From: Buchnera aphidicola (Brachycaudus cardui)
GTDB taxonomy: Bacteria > Pseudomonadota > Gammaproteobacteria > Enterobacterales > Enterobacteriaceae
Assembly (NCBI RefSeq): GCF_005081945.1
Contig: NZ_CP034879.1
Span: 62,001-126,000, forward strand
Direction: 5' to 3'
Length of the DNA stretch: 64,000 bases
Made by a program: the position numbers and the translations under genes. The notes beneath the pieces were generated by a model. The model did no database searches. It worked only from the letters and a program-made list of their open reading frames with translations, and was not told the origin of the DNA. Within the stretch, counting starts at the first letter, position 1; each line of letters starts with the position of its first letter. Shown one piece after another: positions 52,753 through 62,968 of the stretch.

Positions 52753-54396
52753 ATGTCAACTGTATTGAGAAAAATTTTAGTTACTTGTGCTTTCCCTTAT
52801 GCTAATGGTTCTATTCATATAGGTCATATGCTCGAACACATTCAAGCAGATATTTGGGTTCGTTATCAGAGAATGCGTGGTCATGAAGTTTGGTTTATTT
52901 CTGCTGATGACGCTCATGGTACTGCTATCATGTTAAAGTCTGAGACGTTAGGAATATCTTCTCATAAATTAATTAAAAATATCCAAAAAGAGCATCAAAT
53001 AGATTTTATGAATTTTAATATTTCTTATGATAATTATCATTCTACACATAGTATAGAAAACTTATATTTATTAAGAAAAATATTTACATGCTTAAATAAT
53101 AAAGGTTTAATTCAAGAAAAGATAATTTCTCAATTTTATGATAATATTAAAAAAATATTTCTTCCAGATAGATTTATACAAGGTATATGTCCAGTTTGTA
53201 GATCAGATAACCAATATGGTGACAATTGTGAAGAATGTGGTGCAACTTATGAACCTATAGATTTAATTAATCCAATATCTGTGATTTCAAAAAAAAAACC
53301 TATTTTAAAAAATACAAAACATTTATATTTTGATTTAACTTTTTTTACTGATTTTTTAAAAAAATGGATATACTCTGGTGTTTTAGATGATTCAGTTATT
53401 AAAAAAACAGAAGAATGGTTAAAAGTAGGTTTAAAATCATGGGGTATTTCTCGAGATGCACCATATTTTGGATTTAAAATTCCTAATTTTCCTAATAAAT
53501 ATTTTTATGTGTGGCTTGATGCTCCCATCGGTTATATCAGTGCTTTTAAAAATCTTTGTTTTAAAAATAAGGAATTAAATTTTAATGAACTTTGGCATAA
53601 AGAATCTAGTTATGAACTATACCACTTTATTGGAAAAGATATTATTTATTTTCATACTTTATTCTGGCCTTCAATACTAGAAGCGGTTTCTTTGAGAAAA
53701 CCTAATGGTATATTTGTACATGGTTATCTTACGATGAATGGATTGAAATTATCAAAATCACGTGGATTTTTAATTAAAGCAAGTGATTGGATAAAATATC
53801 TTGATTCAGATAGTTTACGTTATTATTATGCTAGTAAGTTATCTAATAATATTAATGATATTGAAATGAATTTAGAAGATTTCGTTCAAAAAATAAATAG
53901 CGATATTGTAAATAAATTAGTAAATTTAGCATCAAGAAATGCTAGTTTTATTAATAAATATTTTAATGGATATTTATCTAATAAATTAAATGATAATGGA
54001 TTATATCAACATTTTATTGATATGAGTAACAAAATAGAGAATTTTTTAGAAAAACGTGAGTTTAGTTTTGTTATAAAAGAATCTATGAAATTAATAGATA
54101 TAGCTAATCAGTATATTAATGAAAAAAAGCCATGGAAAATTGAGATAATAGAAACAAATATGAATGAATTGCAAAATATTTGTACTATGGGAATTAATTT
54201 ATTTAGAATAGTAATGATTTTTTTAAAACCAATATTGCCTGATTTAGCAATAAAAACAGAGTTTTTTTTAATTTCAAATTTAACTTGGGAAAGTATTAAA
54301 AAACCTCTTTTATCTCATAAAATAAATAAATTCACACCATTATATGAACGTATTAGTTTTAAAAAAATTTCTCAATTAATAAATCTATATAAATAA
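52753..54396 (+). CDS. metG: Methionyl-tRNA synthetase, short form
   Basis: Charges initiator and elongator tRNA-Met. It has 547 residues, while E. coli MetG has 677: the C-terminal EMAP/Trbp111-like tRNA-binding dimerisation domain (from about residue 570 in E. coli) is absent. The catalytic core is complete: HIGH as FPYANGSIHIGHMLEHIQAD, zinc knuckle CPVC...CEEC near residues 145-161, and KMSKS as LKLSKSRGF near residue 335. E. coli MetG truncated at a similar point is known to be an active monomer, so this form should work. Convergent with tilS, 43 bases between stops. Confidence 0.97.
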   Translation: MSTVLRKILVTCAFPYANGSIHIGHMLEHIQADIWVRYQRMRGHEVWFISADDAHGTAIMLKSETLGISSHKLIKNIQKEHQIDFMNFNISYDNYHSTHSIENLYLLRKIFTCLNNKGLIQEKIISQFYDNIKKIFLPDRFIQGICPVCRSDNQYGDNCEECGATYEPIDLINPISVISKKKPILKNTKHLYFDLTFFTDFLKKWIYSGVLDDSVIKKTEEWLKVGLKSWGISRDAPYFGFKIPNFPNKYFYVWLDAPIGYISAFKNLCFKNKELNFNELWHKESSYELYHFIGKDIIYFHTLFWPSILEAVSLRKPNGIFVHGYLTMNGLKLSKSRGFLIKASDWIKYLDSDSLRYYYASKLSNNINDIEMNLEDFVQKINSDIVNKLVNLASRNASFINKYFNGYLSNKLNDNGLYQHFIDMSNKIENFLEKREFSFVIKESMKLIDIANQYINEKKPWKIEIIETNMNELQNICTMGINLFRIVMIFLKPILPDLAIKTEFFLISNLTWESIKKPLLSHKINKFTPLYERISFKKISQLINLYK

Positions 54397-54439
54397 AACA
54401 TATCTTTTAATAAAAAAGAATGGTATATATTAAAAAATT

Positions 54440-55765
54440 TTAATAGAATGAAAAAATATATCTATGATTAGATAATAAATTATTTTTCCATGCTATAGTC
54501 CACGTTTCTTTGTTTATATTATCTATTTTTATAATAAAAACTCCTAATGCGCCAATAAAAATATTATTGTAAAATAAAAGTGGAATTTTATTTCGCAACC
54601 AAGGAGGAATATTTTTTTCTTGCCATATTTTTTTTATTTTTCGTTTTTGATTTCTTCCTAAAATTAATATTTTACCTTCATATTGAAATCGAATATTAAT
54701 TAATTCATTATTTTTAGGCTTAGGAAGAATAATACCATTATTATCTTCTTCCAAATAACCTAAATTATTAGGAAGAGTAAGGGGAAGATTTATATTATGC
54801 CAAAATAAAAAACGATTTGTAAAATTTGGTTGTGCTTCAATTAAATAAAGTGATTTTTTATATCGTCTAATTTCATTATTTTTTAAAATAATTTTAGGAT
54901 TCGCATCTTTTCGACTAAAAATCATTTGATAATAAATAGATTGAATATTTTTATATGATGGTGCTTTAATTTTTTTTAAAGAGATCCAATGTCTAATTAG
55001 AGCTGTAGCAAGTTCTTTTTTCATATTTTTAAAAGTGATAATATTTAAAGAACCATCAAATTTTATAAGACCATGAATCATTTTATTAAGAAAATTTGTT
55101 AGTAGTTCTGTTTCTTCTTGACATATTTTAATAGTACGTAAACAATTTTTTAAAAAGAAAGGCCATCTTTCTTCAAAAATAGGAATAATTTTTTGTCTTA
55201 TAAAATTACGATCATAATTTATATTTGAATTACTAAAATCTTCAATCCAATTTAAATTTTTATGGTAAGCCCATAATAATAGAGTTTTCTTTGTGATGTT
55301 TAAAAATGGTCGGATTATTTTTTTAGAACCAAACATAGTTTCTAAAGACATTCCAGATAGACCAGTCGGACCACTGCCTCTTTTTAAAGATAAAAAAAAT
55401 GTTTCACATTGATCATTCATATGATGACCGGTAAGTAGAACGTCATCAAAAAGTAAGTGTTTATAAATAACATTATAGCGTTTTATTCGTAATTTTTCTT
55501 CAATATTTTTTTCATTTAGATCAATATAAATATTTTCAATAATTAATGGTATTTGATGCTTTATACAAGTTTTTTCACAATGTTGAACCCATTTTTTTGA
55601 ATGACAAGTAAGATTGTGATTAATATGAATAGCACGTATTTTAATTTGAGGTATTTTTTTTTTTATTTTTAATATTTGATAAAGAAGAACGGTAGAATCT
55701 AATCCACCACTATAAGCTATTAAAAATGATTTATTTTTATATCGATGAATAATTGTTTCGATCAA
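54440..55765 (-). CDS. tilS: tRNA-Ile lysidine synthetase
   Basis: Adds lysine to C34 of tRNA-Ile(CAU) so that it reads AUA. It has 441 residues (E. coli 432). The P-loop of the N-type ATP pyrophosphatase is IAYSGGLDSTVLLYQ near residue 16, with GHHMNDQCETFFLSLKRGSG near residue 113. The C-terminal substrate-recognition domains are present and end near WTIAWK. AUA is a common codon in AT-rich genomes, which makes this gene important. tRNA-Val(GAC) is 44 bases upstream. Confidence 0.96.
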   Translation of the reverse strand: MIETIIHRYKNKSFLIAYSGGLDSTVLLYQILKIKKKIPQIKIRAIHINHNLTCHSKKWVQHCEKTCIKHQIPLIIENIYIDLNEKNIEEKLRIKRYNVIYKHLLFDDVLLTGHHMNDQCETFFLSLKRGSGPTGLSGMSLETMFGSKKIIRPFLNITKKTLLLWAYHKNLNWIEDFSNSNINYDRNFIRQKIIPIFEERWPFFLKNCLRTIKICQEETELLTNFLNKMIHGLIKFDGSLNIITFKNMKKELATALIRHWISLKKIKAPSYKNIQSIYYQMIFSRKDANPKIILKNNEIRRYKKSLYLIEAQPNFTNRFLFWHNINLPLTLPNNLGYLEEDNNGIILPKPKNNELINIRFQYEGKILILGRNQKRKIKKIWQEKNIPPWLRNKIPLLFYNNIFIGALGVFIIKIDNINKETWTIAWKNNLLSNHRYIFSFY

Positions 55766-55808
55766 ATAAAAGTGCCTATATAAAGAATTATGTTTTAATA
55801 TTGTTTTA

Positions 55809-55882
55809 TACGTTCGAGTGGACTTGAACCACCAACTTCTACCATGTCATGGTAGCGCTCTAACCAATTGAGCTACGAACGT
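55809..55882 (-). tRNA. valV: tRNA-Val (anticodon GAC)
   Basis: 74-base cloverleaf with acceptor ACGTTCG/CGAACGT, anticodon stem CTACC/GGTAG and loop ATGACAT (anticodon GAC), close to E. coli valV/valW. CCA is not encoded. Together with the TAC tRNA at 13270 it covers all valine codons. Confidence 0.95.
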
Positions 55883-55896
55883 AAATAATTAAAAGA

Positions 55897-55926
55897 ACAA
55901 TATTAATGTATATTTTTATAATTCAA
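55897..55926 (-). promoter_or_regulatory. Possible promoter of tRNA-Val(GAC)
   Basis: On the minus strand TTGAAT (55921-55926), an 18-base spacer and TATTGT (55897-55902) lie 15 bases before the tRNA 5' end. Plausible, but AT-rich sequence produces such matches easily. Confidence 0.45.
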
Positions 55927-56051
55927 ATTATATATGATTATTGATACAATATACAAATGTTTTATTTATACAAAATAAAAATTTTTTTAATAGTTTATTA
56001 TTAAAATGTATAACTTGAATTGATTTAACAATATCATATTAAGGAAAAATT

Positions 56052-56663
56052 ATGTTTACAGGCATTGTAAATGGAATTGGTACTATTATATCTATAAAAA
56101 AGAAAAAAAAAAGCAATAGTTATATGGTTCAGATCCCATCTATTGCTTCTAAAAATTTAAAAATAGGTGCTTCAATAGCTCATAATGGATGTTGTTTAAC
56201 TGTAACAATAATTAATGACAATTATATAGTATGTGATGCTGTACAAGAAACTTTGAAAAATACTAATTTAGGGATGTTAAATGTTGGAGATGATATCAAT
56301 ATTGAAAGATCAGTAAAATATGGAGATGAAATTGGTGGACATATAATATCTGGTCATGTTATGAATACACTTGAGATTTCTAAAATATTGCAATTTGATA
56401 ATAATTATATTGTATGGTTAAAAGTTAAAAATATTAAATTAATGAAATATATTTTTTATAAAGGATTCATCTGTATTGATGGAATTAGTCTTACTGTTGG
56501 AGATATTATTCAGAATGAATTTTGTGTAAATATTATACCACACACTTTATTATCCACTACAATAGGAAATAAAAAAAATGGTAGCATAATGAATGTAGAA
56601 ATTGATTTTTATACACAAACAATTGTAGATACAACAGAACGTTTTATTTGTAATAAGATGTAA
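56052..56663 (+). CDS. ribE: Riboflavin synthase alpha subunit
   Basis: Dismutates two lumazine molecules to riboflavin (called ribC in E. coli K-12). It has 203 residues (E. coli 213). The two-lobed barrel starts [12 protein letters not shown]; repeat one has NGCCLTV and repeat two has [11 protein letters not shown], with GGHIISGHV between. An in-frame A10 tract at 56103-56112 encodes lysines near residue 20, and the frame is intact. AAGGA precedes the ATG. Works with ribB at 2960. Confidence 0.97.
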   Translation: MFTGIVNGIGTIISIKKKKKSNSYMVQIPSIASKNLKIGASIAHNGCCLTVTIINDNYIVCDAVQETLKNTNLGMLNVGDDINIERSVKYGDEIGGHIISGHVMNTLEISKILQFDNNYIVWLKVKNIKLMKYIFYKGFICIDGISLTVGDIIQNEFCVNIIPHTLLSTTIGNKKNGSIMNVEIDFYTQTIVDTTERFICNKM

Positions 56664-56762
56664 AAATTTTTTATTAATTTATTTATTTTTTAAAAAAATA
56701 ATTATTTAATATTGTGTGAATAATAAAAATTATATAAATATATTTGATGTTAGGCATTGTAA

Positions 56763-57344
56763 ATGAAACATTATCTTTTGTTTTTTATTTCTAATATATT
56801 AATTGAAAATTTTATTTTAGTAAAGTTTCTTGGTTTATGTCCTTTTTTAGGAGCTTCAAGTAAAATAGAAACAGCTATTGGAATGAGTTTTGCAACTACT
56901 TTTGTTGTTTTTATATCATCTTTATTATTATGGTTATTTAATTTTTTTATTTTGTTACCTTTAAATTTAGTTTATCTTAGAATTATAGCTTATATGTTAA
57001 TTATTTCAGTAAGTGTTCAGTTTTTAGAAATAGTATTACGTAAAACTAGCCCTATTTTATATCGTTTACTCGGAATTTTTCTGCCTTTAATTACCACTAA
57101 TTGTACAGTTTTAGCTATTCCGTTATTTAGTTTATATGCGAATTATATGTTTATTGAATCTGTTTTATACAGTATAAGTGCATCATGTGGTTTTACTTTA
57201 GTAATGATTATTTTTGCTTGTATTCGTGAACGTATAGTATCATCAGATGTTCCTCTACCTTTTCAAGGTGCGCCTATTATTTTAATTACTGTAAGTCTAA
57301 TGTCTATTGGATTTATGGGGTTTCAAGGTTTGGTGAAAATGTAA
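56763..57344 (+). CDS. rsxA: Electron transport complex subunit RsxA
   Basis: Six-helix membrane subunit of the Rsx (Rnf-type) complex, which moves electrons across the inner membrane. It has 193 residues, exactly as in E. coli. Conserved [20 protein letters not shown] and [16 protein letters not shown] carry the two cysteines thought to hold an iron-sulfur centre in the membrane. First of rsxABCDGE; its last base overlaps rsxB (TAATGA). Confidence 0.97.
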   Translation: MKHYLLFFISNILIENFILVKFLGLCPFLGASSKIETAIGMSFATTFVVFISSLLLWLFNFFILLPLNLVYLRIIAYMLIISVSVQFLEIVLRKTSPILYRLLGIFLPLITTNCTVLAIPLFSLYANYMFIESVLYSISASCGFTLVMIIFACIRERIVSSDVPLPFQGAPIILITVSLMSIGFMGFQGLVKM

Positions 57345-57844
57345 TGATATTTACAATTTTTATTTTTAGTGTATTGTCTTTTTTTTTAGGAATGATATTA
57401 AGTATTGCTGCTTATAAATTTCAATTAAAAAAAGATCCTGCTATAGAAATAATTAATGAATTACTACCTCAAAGTCAGTGTGCACAATGTGGATATTCTG
57501 GATGTTATCCTTATGCTGAAGCAATAGTTTCTAATTCTGAAAAAATTGATAAATGTATTCCAGGTGGAGCTGATCTTATATCACAAATTGCAAAAGTATT
57601 AAATATAGAAATACCTTTAGATATTTTACTAATTAAGAATAAAGAAATATTTAATACTACTGTATTAATTGATGAAAAAAACTGTGTTGGATGTGCAAAA
57701 TGTGCTACTTTTTGTCCAGTCGATGCAATAATTGGTGCTCCTAATTTTATGCATACAGTTTTACAAGAATTTTGTACTGGTTGTAATATTTGTTTATCAC
57801 ATTGTCCAACTAATTGTATTCAAATTAAAAAAAGAGATCTATGA
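57344..57844 (+). CDS. rsxB: Electron transport complex subunit RsxB
   Basis: Iron-sulfur subunit with 166 residues (E. coli 192; the missing part is the C-terminal tail). It has an N-terminal membrane helix (about 4-24), then a [13 protein letters not shown] four-iron cluster motif near residue 46 with a later Cys. Two ferredoxin motifs follow, [12 protein letters not shown] and [15 protein letters not shown]. The stop overlaps an ATG at 57841 in the reading frame that leads toward rsxC. Confidence 0.97.
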   Translation: MIFTIFIFSVLSFFLGMILSIAAYKFQLKKDPAIEIINELLPQSQCAQCGYSGCYPYAEAIVSNSEKIDKCIPGGADLISQIAKVLNIEIPLDILLIKNKEIFNTTVLIDEKNCVGCAKCATFCPVDAIIGAPNFMHTVLQEFCTGCNICLSHCPTNCIQIKKRDL

Positions 57845-57971
57845 AAAATATAATACTTATACAATGTAAAAAATTTTTTAAAAAATTATTTTTGATGAAA
57901 TGTTGGATTAATTCGATTATTAATTTTTTCAATATAAAAAAAAATATAATTTTAAAGGTGGTTTAAAATGT
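57841..57971 (+). other. rsxC: Probable 5' coding part of rsxC, out of frame at an A9 tract
   Basis: From ATG 57841 (overlapping the rsxB stop) or ATG 57895 a frame runs to an A9 tract (57936-57944) and then stops at 57964. One extra A would carry it into rsxC: the joined product would read ...KKKYNFKGGLKC, aligning with FRKNKIWDFNGGIHPP at the start of E. coli RsxC. In the rsxC frame itself the upstream codons match this segment but offer no ATG, only TTG at 57972. Confidence 0.6.
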
Positions 57972-59450
57972 TTGACTACGCATAAGAAGTATAGTGATTA
58001 TTTACCACAAAATTTACCACTCGCTAAAAGATTTTTTATTTTTATTGACAGTAGTATTTGTAGTGTAAGGTTACGTGTTAAGATCAATCAGAAAGTATTA
58101 CGTGGACAACCTTTAATTTTTGGTGATATTTTTAATGTTCCTGTTCATGCACCTACTTCTGGATGGATAGAAGATATTTCTATCTATTCAAATTCTTTTA
58201 ATCAAAATAAAAAAAACATAAAAATTATTATTTTATCTGATCATTTAGATAAATGGATTAGATTAAAACCTATTAAAAATTATAAAAGATACACTTCTGA
58301 ACAATTAATTAAAATTATTTATCAGTCAGGTATTGTTGGTCTTGGCGGGGGGCAATTTTCATCTTCAAAAAAATTAATGTTAAGTATGAATAAAGTACAT
58401 ACTTTAATCGTCAATGCTGTAGAAAGTGAACCTTATATAACAGCAGATAATTGTTTAATAAATAATTATATACACGAAATTTTAAAGGGATGTAAAATTA
58501 TATCCTGGATCGCTAATATTAAAATAGTTTTAATTGCCATTCAAGAAGATAAAATTGAAACAATTTCAAAAATTTATAGTTTCATTAAAAATGAACCATT
58601 ATTTAAAGTTTGTATTCTTAAAAAAAAATATCCTGGAGGAAGTAGTAAAATACTTATAAAATCTTTAACAGGACAAGAAATTCCTCACGAAAAACATGCT
58701 GTAGATATTGGATATCTTATTTTTAATGTTGCAACAATATATGCTATAAAAAGATCAATTATTGATGGAGAACCCCTAACTGAACGTATTGTTACTGTTT
58801 TAGGCGACGAAAATTTTTTATCCGGAAATTTTTGGACTAGAATTGGAACTCCAGTTAAACATTTTTTAACTAACTATAAAAATAAAATATATCTTAATAT
58901 TATTGTGTATTTTGGTGGTTTATTCATGGGAAAAAGAATTTATGATTTAAATTTATCTATATTAAAGAATACAAATTGTGTTTGGATTCAACTAAAAAAA
59001 AAAGAGAATAATAAGACTATTGAGTATAGCTGTATTCGATGTGGATATTGTTCTTTTGTTTGTCCAGTAAATTTACTTCCACAACAGCTTTATTGGTACA
59101 GTAAAAATACTGACCATAAAAAAACAAAAAAATATGATATACTAGACTGTATAGAATGTAAGGCATGCGAAAAAGTATGTCCAAGTCATATTCCCTTAGT
59201 CAAATATTTTAAAATAGAAAAAAATATTATAAAAAATATTGAATTGAATGATATTCGTAAAAAAATATCATATTTACGTTTTACAAAAAGAGAAAAAAGA
59301 TTATTAAATTATAAAGTAATAACTCATGAAAACAATATTAAAAGTACTAATATTCTTAAAATACAAGATAACAAAACAAATGATATTAAAAGAAATATAA
59401 GGAAAGCAAAAGTACAAGCAGCAATAGCACGTATGAAATCTAAAAAATAA
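57972..59450 (+). CDS. rsxC: Electron transport complex subunit RsxC
   Basis: Peripheral subunit that binds NADH/FMN and two iron-sulfur clusters. 492 codons follow a TTG; E. coli RsxC has 740, the difference being the repetitive C-terminal tail. Motifs include [14 protein letters not shown], the glycine-rich [28 protein letters not shown], and clusters [12 protein letters not shown] and [12 protein letters not shown]. The final [18 protein letters not shown] is a single copy of the alanine/lysine repeat that E. coli carries several times. AAAGGTGG lies 10 bases before the TTG, so direct initiation is possible, but see the upstream A9 tract. Confidence 0.93.
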   Translation: MTTHKKYSDYLPQNLPLAKRFFIFIDSSICSVRLRVKINQKVLRGQPLIFGDIFNVPVHAPTSGWIEDISIYSNSFNQNKKNIKIIILSDHLDKWIRLKPIKNYKRYTSEQLIKIIYQSGIVGLGGGQFSSSKKLMLSMNKVHTLIVNAVESEPYITADNCLINNYIHEILKGCKIISWIANIKIVLIAIQEDKIETISKIYSFIKNEPLFKVCILKKKYPGGSSKILIKSLTGQEIPHEKHAVDIGYLIFNVATIYAIKRSIIDGEPLTERIVTVLGDENFLSGNFWTRIGTPVKHFLTNYKNKIYLNIIVYFGGLFMGKRIYDLNLSILKNTNCVWIQLKKKENNKTIEYSCIRCGYCSFVCPVNLLPQQLYWYSKNTDHKKTKKYDILDCIECKACEKVCPSHIPLVKYFKIEKNIIKNIELNDIRKKISYLRFTKREKRLLNYKVITHENNIKSTNILKIQDNKTNDIKRNIRKAKVQAAIARMKSKK

Positions 59451-59514
59451 ATTTTTATTAAAATTTTTTTTTAAAAACATACTATTATATAATAACATAC
59501 TAAATAAGAAAAAA

Positions 59515-60546
59515 ATGAATTTTCCTTATATATATCATCTTTATAGTGTTAGAAAAATAATGTTTTTAGTTATTACTGCTTGTATTCCAGCTATTTTAAC
59601 TAAATATTATTTTTTTGGCACCGGTACATTAATACAAATCTTTATTTCTGTAATTATTGCAATTCTGATAGAAATTATCATTTTAAAAATTCGTTCAAAA
59701 AATATAAAAATACATTTATGGGATAATTCAGTAATTTTAACTGCTATTTTATTTGGAGTAAGTATACCTTCTTTATTGCCTTGGTGGATTACTGTTTTTG
59801 GGGTATTTTTTTCTGTTCTTGTTGGTAAACATTTATATGGTGGACTTGGTCAAAATATATTTAATCCAGCTATGATTGGTTACGCAGTATTATTAATATC
59901 TTTTCCTGTTTATATGAATAATTGGAATAAAATTAGTACAGAAACATCTTTCTTAAAAGATATGGAACAATCTTTGAATATTATTTTTTCTAATCAAAGT
60001 ACTCTTAATAATTTAAATACTTCTGTTAATAGTTTCACAGAAGCTACTCCTTTAAATGATTTTAAGATAAAATCTCATTTTTTAAATAACGATTATATAG
60101 AAGATAATGGGTCTCATCATAAAACCATTTCTCTTCAAAAGAGTTCAACATATATTAATATTAGTTTTTTTTTAGGTGGATTTTTTTTAATTCTTAAAGG
60201 AATTATTTGTTGGCGTATTCCAATAATTTTTTTATTTTCTTTAGGGTTTTTATCGAGTATCACTTATTTTTTTTCACAAGATCTATTTATGTCACCATTA
60301 GTTCATCTTTTTTCTGGAGGAACAATGATATGTGCTTTTTTTATTTCTACAGATCCAGTGACTACTGCCTGTACTAATGTAGGAAAAATAATATTTAGTA
60401 TTATTATTAGTTGCTTAGTTTGGATTATACGTAATTACAGCGCGTATCCAGATGGAATTGCTTTTGCAGTATTATTAGCAAATATGCTAGTACCATTAAT
60501 TGATCATTATACAAAAACATCTGGATATGGTCATAATAGAATATGA
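59515..60546 (+). CDS. rsxD: Electron transport complex subunit RsxD
   Basis: Membrane subunit with covalently bound FMN. It has 343 residues (E. coli 352). Conserved parts: [35 protein letters not shown], the flavin threonine motif EATPL near residue 180 (ATPL in E. coli too) and [14 protein letters not shown]. About eight to ten hydrophobic segments. The start has no clear ribosome binding site. It overlaps rsxG by four bases (ATGA). Confidence 0.96.
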   Translation: MNFPYIYHLYSVRKIMFLVITACIPAILTKYYFFGTGTLIQIFISVIIAILIEIIILKIRSKNIKIHLWDNSVILTAILFGVSIPSLLPWWITVFGVFFSVLVGKHLYGGLGQNIFNPAMIGYAVLLISFPVYMNNWNKISTETSFLKDMEQSLNIIFSNQSTLNNLNTSVNSFTEATPLNDFKIKSHFLNNDYIEDNGSHHKTISLQKSSTYINISFFLGGFFLILKGIICWRIPIIFLFSLGFLSSITYFFSQDLFMSPLVHLFSGGTMICAFFISTDPVTTACTNVGKIIFSIIISCLVWIIRNYSAYPDGIAFAVLLANMLVPLIDHYTKTSGYGHNRI

Positions 60547-61163
60547 AAAAGAAAAATAAAATATTAAAAAATGCTTTTTTAATTAGTTTGTTTTCTACGG
60601 TATGTGTAGCTGGTACAGTATTAATTAATCATATAACAAAAAATAAAATAATTCTTCAAAAAGAAGAAGAAAAAAAAATTTTATTACAGCAAGTTGTTCC
60701 TAAAAAAATATATGATACATTTACAAAAAAATTATATAAAATAAAAAATAAATATTTAGGAGATGATAAAACGCATAATTTATGGTTATTATTTAATAAT
60801 AAAAAAAATCAACCAGAAGCAGCAATTGTTGAAACTACTGCTCCTGATGGATATTCTGGTTCTATTAATATGTTAGTCGCTGCATATTTCAATGGAAAAA
60901 TCATTGGTGTAAGAGTTGTTTCTCATAAAGAAACTCCAGGTATTGGAGATAAAATTGAGTTATCTATTTCTGATTGGATTAAAAAATTTACTAATATGCA
61001 TGTATCTTCTTTAGAAGATAAAAATTTTTCATTAAAGAAATATGGAGGAAGTATTGACCAATTTACAGGGGCTACAATAACACCGCAATCTGTAACTAAT
61101 TCTGTTAAAAGAACCGTTGTTTTTATTAAAACCATACCATTAATTTTTAATTTTTTAAATTAA
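60543..61163 (+). CDS. rsxG: Electron transport complex subunit RsxG
   Basis: Periplasmic FMN subunit with one N-terminal membrane helix (about 11-30). It has 206 residues as in E. coli. The flavinylation site is the threonine-containing GATIT in [12 protein letters not shown] near residue 180; [13 protein letters not shown] near residue 130 is conserved. Located between rsxD and rsxE, seven bases before the latter. Confidence 0.96.
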   Translation: MKKKNKILKNAFLISLFSTVCVAGTVLINHITKNKIILQKEEEKKILLQQVVPKKIYDTFTKKLYKIKNKYLGDDKTHNLWLLFNNKKNQPEAAIVETTAPDGYSGSINMLVAAYFNGKIIGVRVVSHKETPGIGDKIELSISDWIKKFTNMHVSSLEDKNFSLKKYGGSIDQFTGATITPQSVTNSVKRTVVFIKTIPLIFNFLN

Positions 61164-61170
61164 GATATTT

Positions 61171-61857
61171 ATGAATATTAAAACTTTTTTAAAGAATAGA
61201 TTATGGACAAATAATTCTTCTTTAGTTCAATTATTAGGACTATGTCCGGTTCTAGCGATGACGACAAATGCTATTAATTCTATAGGTTTAGGAATAACAA
61301 CTACTGTAGTCTTAACAATTACTAATACCATTATTTCTATTTTTAAAAAATTTATACCTAAAGATATCAGAATTCCTATTTATATGATGATTGTTTCTTC
61401 AGTTGTCACATCTATAGAAATGTTAATGCACGCTTATGCTTTTAATTTATATCAGTCATTAGGTATTTTTATTCCATTAATAGTTACTAATTGTATAATT
61501 GTAGGTAGAGCGGATTTCATTGCATATAAAAATTCTATATTAGTGTCTTTTATGGATGGTTTGTGGATAGGATTAGGTTCAACTTTTGCTATGTTTTTAA
61601 TAGGTTTCATAAGAGAAATATTAGGAAATGGAACATTATTTTTGGGTATTCATAAATTAATTTTTTCTATAGATAGTTCTTCATTTATTCAATTATTTGA
61701 TAAAAATTTTACAGTATTTTTAATTATTTCTCCTCCAGGTGGTTTTTTTATATTAGCTTGTATAATTGCTATTAAAAATTTTATAGATATAAAAAGCAAT
61801 AAAAAAATTATTTTGACTAGTGCACAATGTTCTTGTATTAGTCAACTCAAAAAATAG
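61171..61857 (+). CDS. rsxE: Electron transport complex subunit RsxE
   Basis: Six-helix membrane subunit related to RsxA. It has 228 residues (E. coli 231). [20 protein letters not shown] and [19 protein letters not shown] carry the paired membrane cysteines; [13 protein letters not shown] follows. Last rsx gene; nth begins eight bases after its stop, the same rsxE-nth order as in E. coli. Confidence 0.96.
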   Translation: MNIKTFLKNRLWTNNSSLVQLLGLCPVLAMTTNAINSIGLGITTTVVLTITNTIISIFKKFIPKDIRIPIYMMIVSSVVTSIEMLMHAYAFNLYQSLGIFIPLIVTNCIIVGRADFIAYKNSILVSFMDGLWIGLGSTFAMFLIGFIREILGNGTLFLGIHKLIFSIDSSSFIQLFDKNFTVFLIISPPGGFFILACIIAIKNFIDIKSNKKIILTSAQCSCISQLKK

Positions 61858-61864
61858 TTTGATT

Positions 61865-62497
61865 ATGAATAAAAAAAAACGTTATAAAATTTTATCATTA
61901 TTTTATACTCAAGATTCAGATCCTAAAACAGAATTGATTTTTTCTTCTGATTTTGAATTATTATTATCTGTTATTCTTTCGGCTCAGTCTACTGATCTTA
62001 CTGTTAATAAAATTACTAAAAAATTATTTAAAATAGCTAATACTCCTGAAAGTATCGTTTTTTTAGGTTTAGAAAGACTTACAAAGTGTATTAAAAATGT
62101 TGGATTGTATAATACTAAAGCATTAAATATCATTCGTACTTCTTTTTTAATTGCATATAAGTACAATGGAAATATTCCAAATAATAGAACTATATTAGAG
62201 TCTTTACCAGGTGTAGGAAGAAAAACAGCGAATATTATTTTAAACACTATATTTAAAAAAAATACTATTGCTGTAGATACTCATGTTTTTAGAGTTGCAA
62301 ATCGCACTAATTTTGCTAAAGGTAAAAATGTTCAAGATGTTGAAAAAAAATTAATGAAAGTAGTTCCTCCATTTTTTAAATTAAAAATTCATTCTTGGTT
62401 TGTATTACATGGTCGTTATATTTGTACTGCACGTAAAGTTAAATGTAATATGTGTTTAATATATAACTTATGTGAATTTAATGAAAAAAAAATTTAA
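61865..62497 (+). CDS. nth: Endonuclease III
   Basis: DNA glycosylase/lyase for oxidised pyrimidines. ATG 61865 gives 210 residues (E. coli 211); an ATG inside rsxE would only add unrelated residues. Catalytic Lys120 in LPGVGRKTANIIL and Asp138 in AVDTHVFRVANR match the E. coli numbering exactly. The C-terminal four-cysteine cluster loop is CTARKVKCNMCLIYNLC. One of the few repair genes visible here, downstream of rsx as in E. coli. Confidence 0.98.
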   Translation: MNKKKRYKILSLFYTQDSDPKTELIFSSDFELLLSVILSAQSTDLTVNKITKKLFKIANTPESIVFLGLERLTKCIKNVGLYNTKALNIIRTSFLIAYKYNGNIPNNRTILESLPGVGRKTANIILNTIFKKNTIAVDTHVFRVANRTNFAKGKNVQDVEKKLMKVVPPFFKLKIHSWFVLHGRYICTARKVKCNMCLIYNLCEFNEKKI

Positions 62498-62521
62498 CAT
62501 ATTTTTTTTATAGGTATATAT

Positions 62522-62968
62522 GTGATTATTGTAGAAGTTATTTTACCTTTTCCTATTAGACAGTTTTTTAAATACTGTATGCCTGATATAATGCGTCCTG
62601 TTATCGGCGGTAGAATAGTAGTACCTTTTCGATCTAAAGATATTGTGGGTGTTGTTATTTCATTTTCTAAGATAAAAGATACAAGAAAGTTAAATTTCAA
62701 ATGCGTTAAATCATTAATTGATTCCAAATCACTATATAGTAATGTTTTATTGAATCTTATTATTTGGATAAATAAGAATTATCAATGTTTTATTGGAAAT
62801 TTATTTTTTTCTATTTTACCAAAATTATTGCGTAATAAGTATATAATAAAAAATAAATATATTCATCAGTGGATAATTACGAAAAAAGGAAAAGAAATCA
62901 ACTCTCAAATTTTTTTAACAAAAAAACAATTGAATGCTTTAATTATATTAAAAAAAAAAGTATTTTAA
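62522..62968 (+). pseudogene. priA: PriA N-terminal part, frame broken at an A10 tract
   Basis: Begins with GTG (62522), then IIVEVILPFPIRQFFKYCMP, aligning with the start of E. coli PriA, the helicase that restarts stalled replication forks. IGGRIVVPFRSKDIVGVV is the DNA-binding 3'BD region. The frame stops at 62966 just after ten A (62950-62959). One extra A, or two fewer, joins it to the long frame that follows. It starts 24 bases after nth. Confidence 0.85.

Noticed and set aside
61820..61864. Upstream extension of nth starting inside rsxE
   Set aside because: The extra residues do not match endonuclease III; ATG 61865 gives the family length and catalytic numbering.
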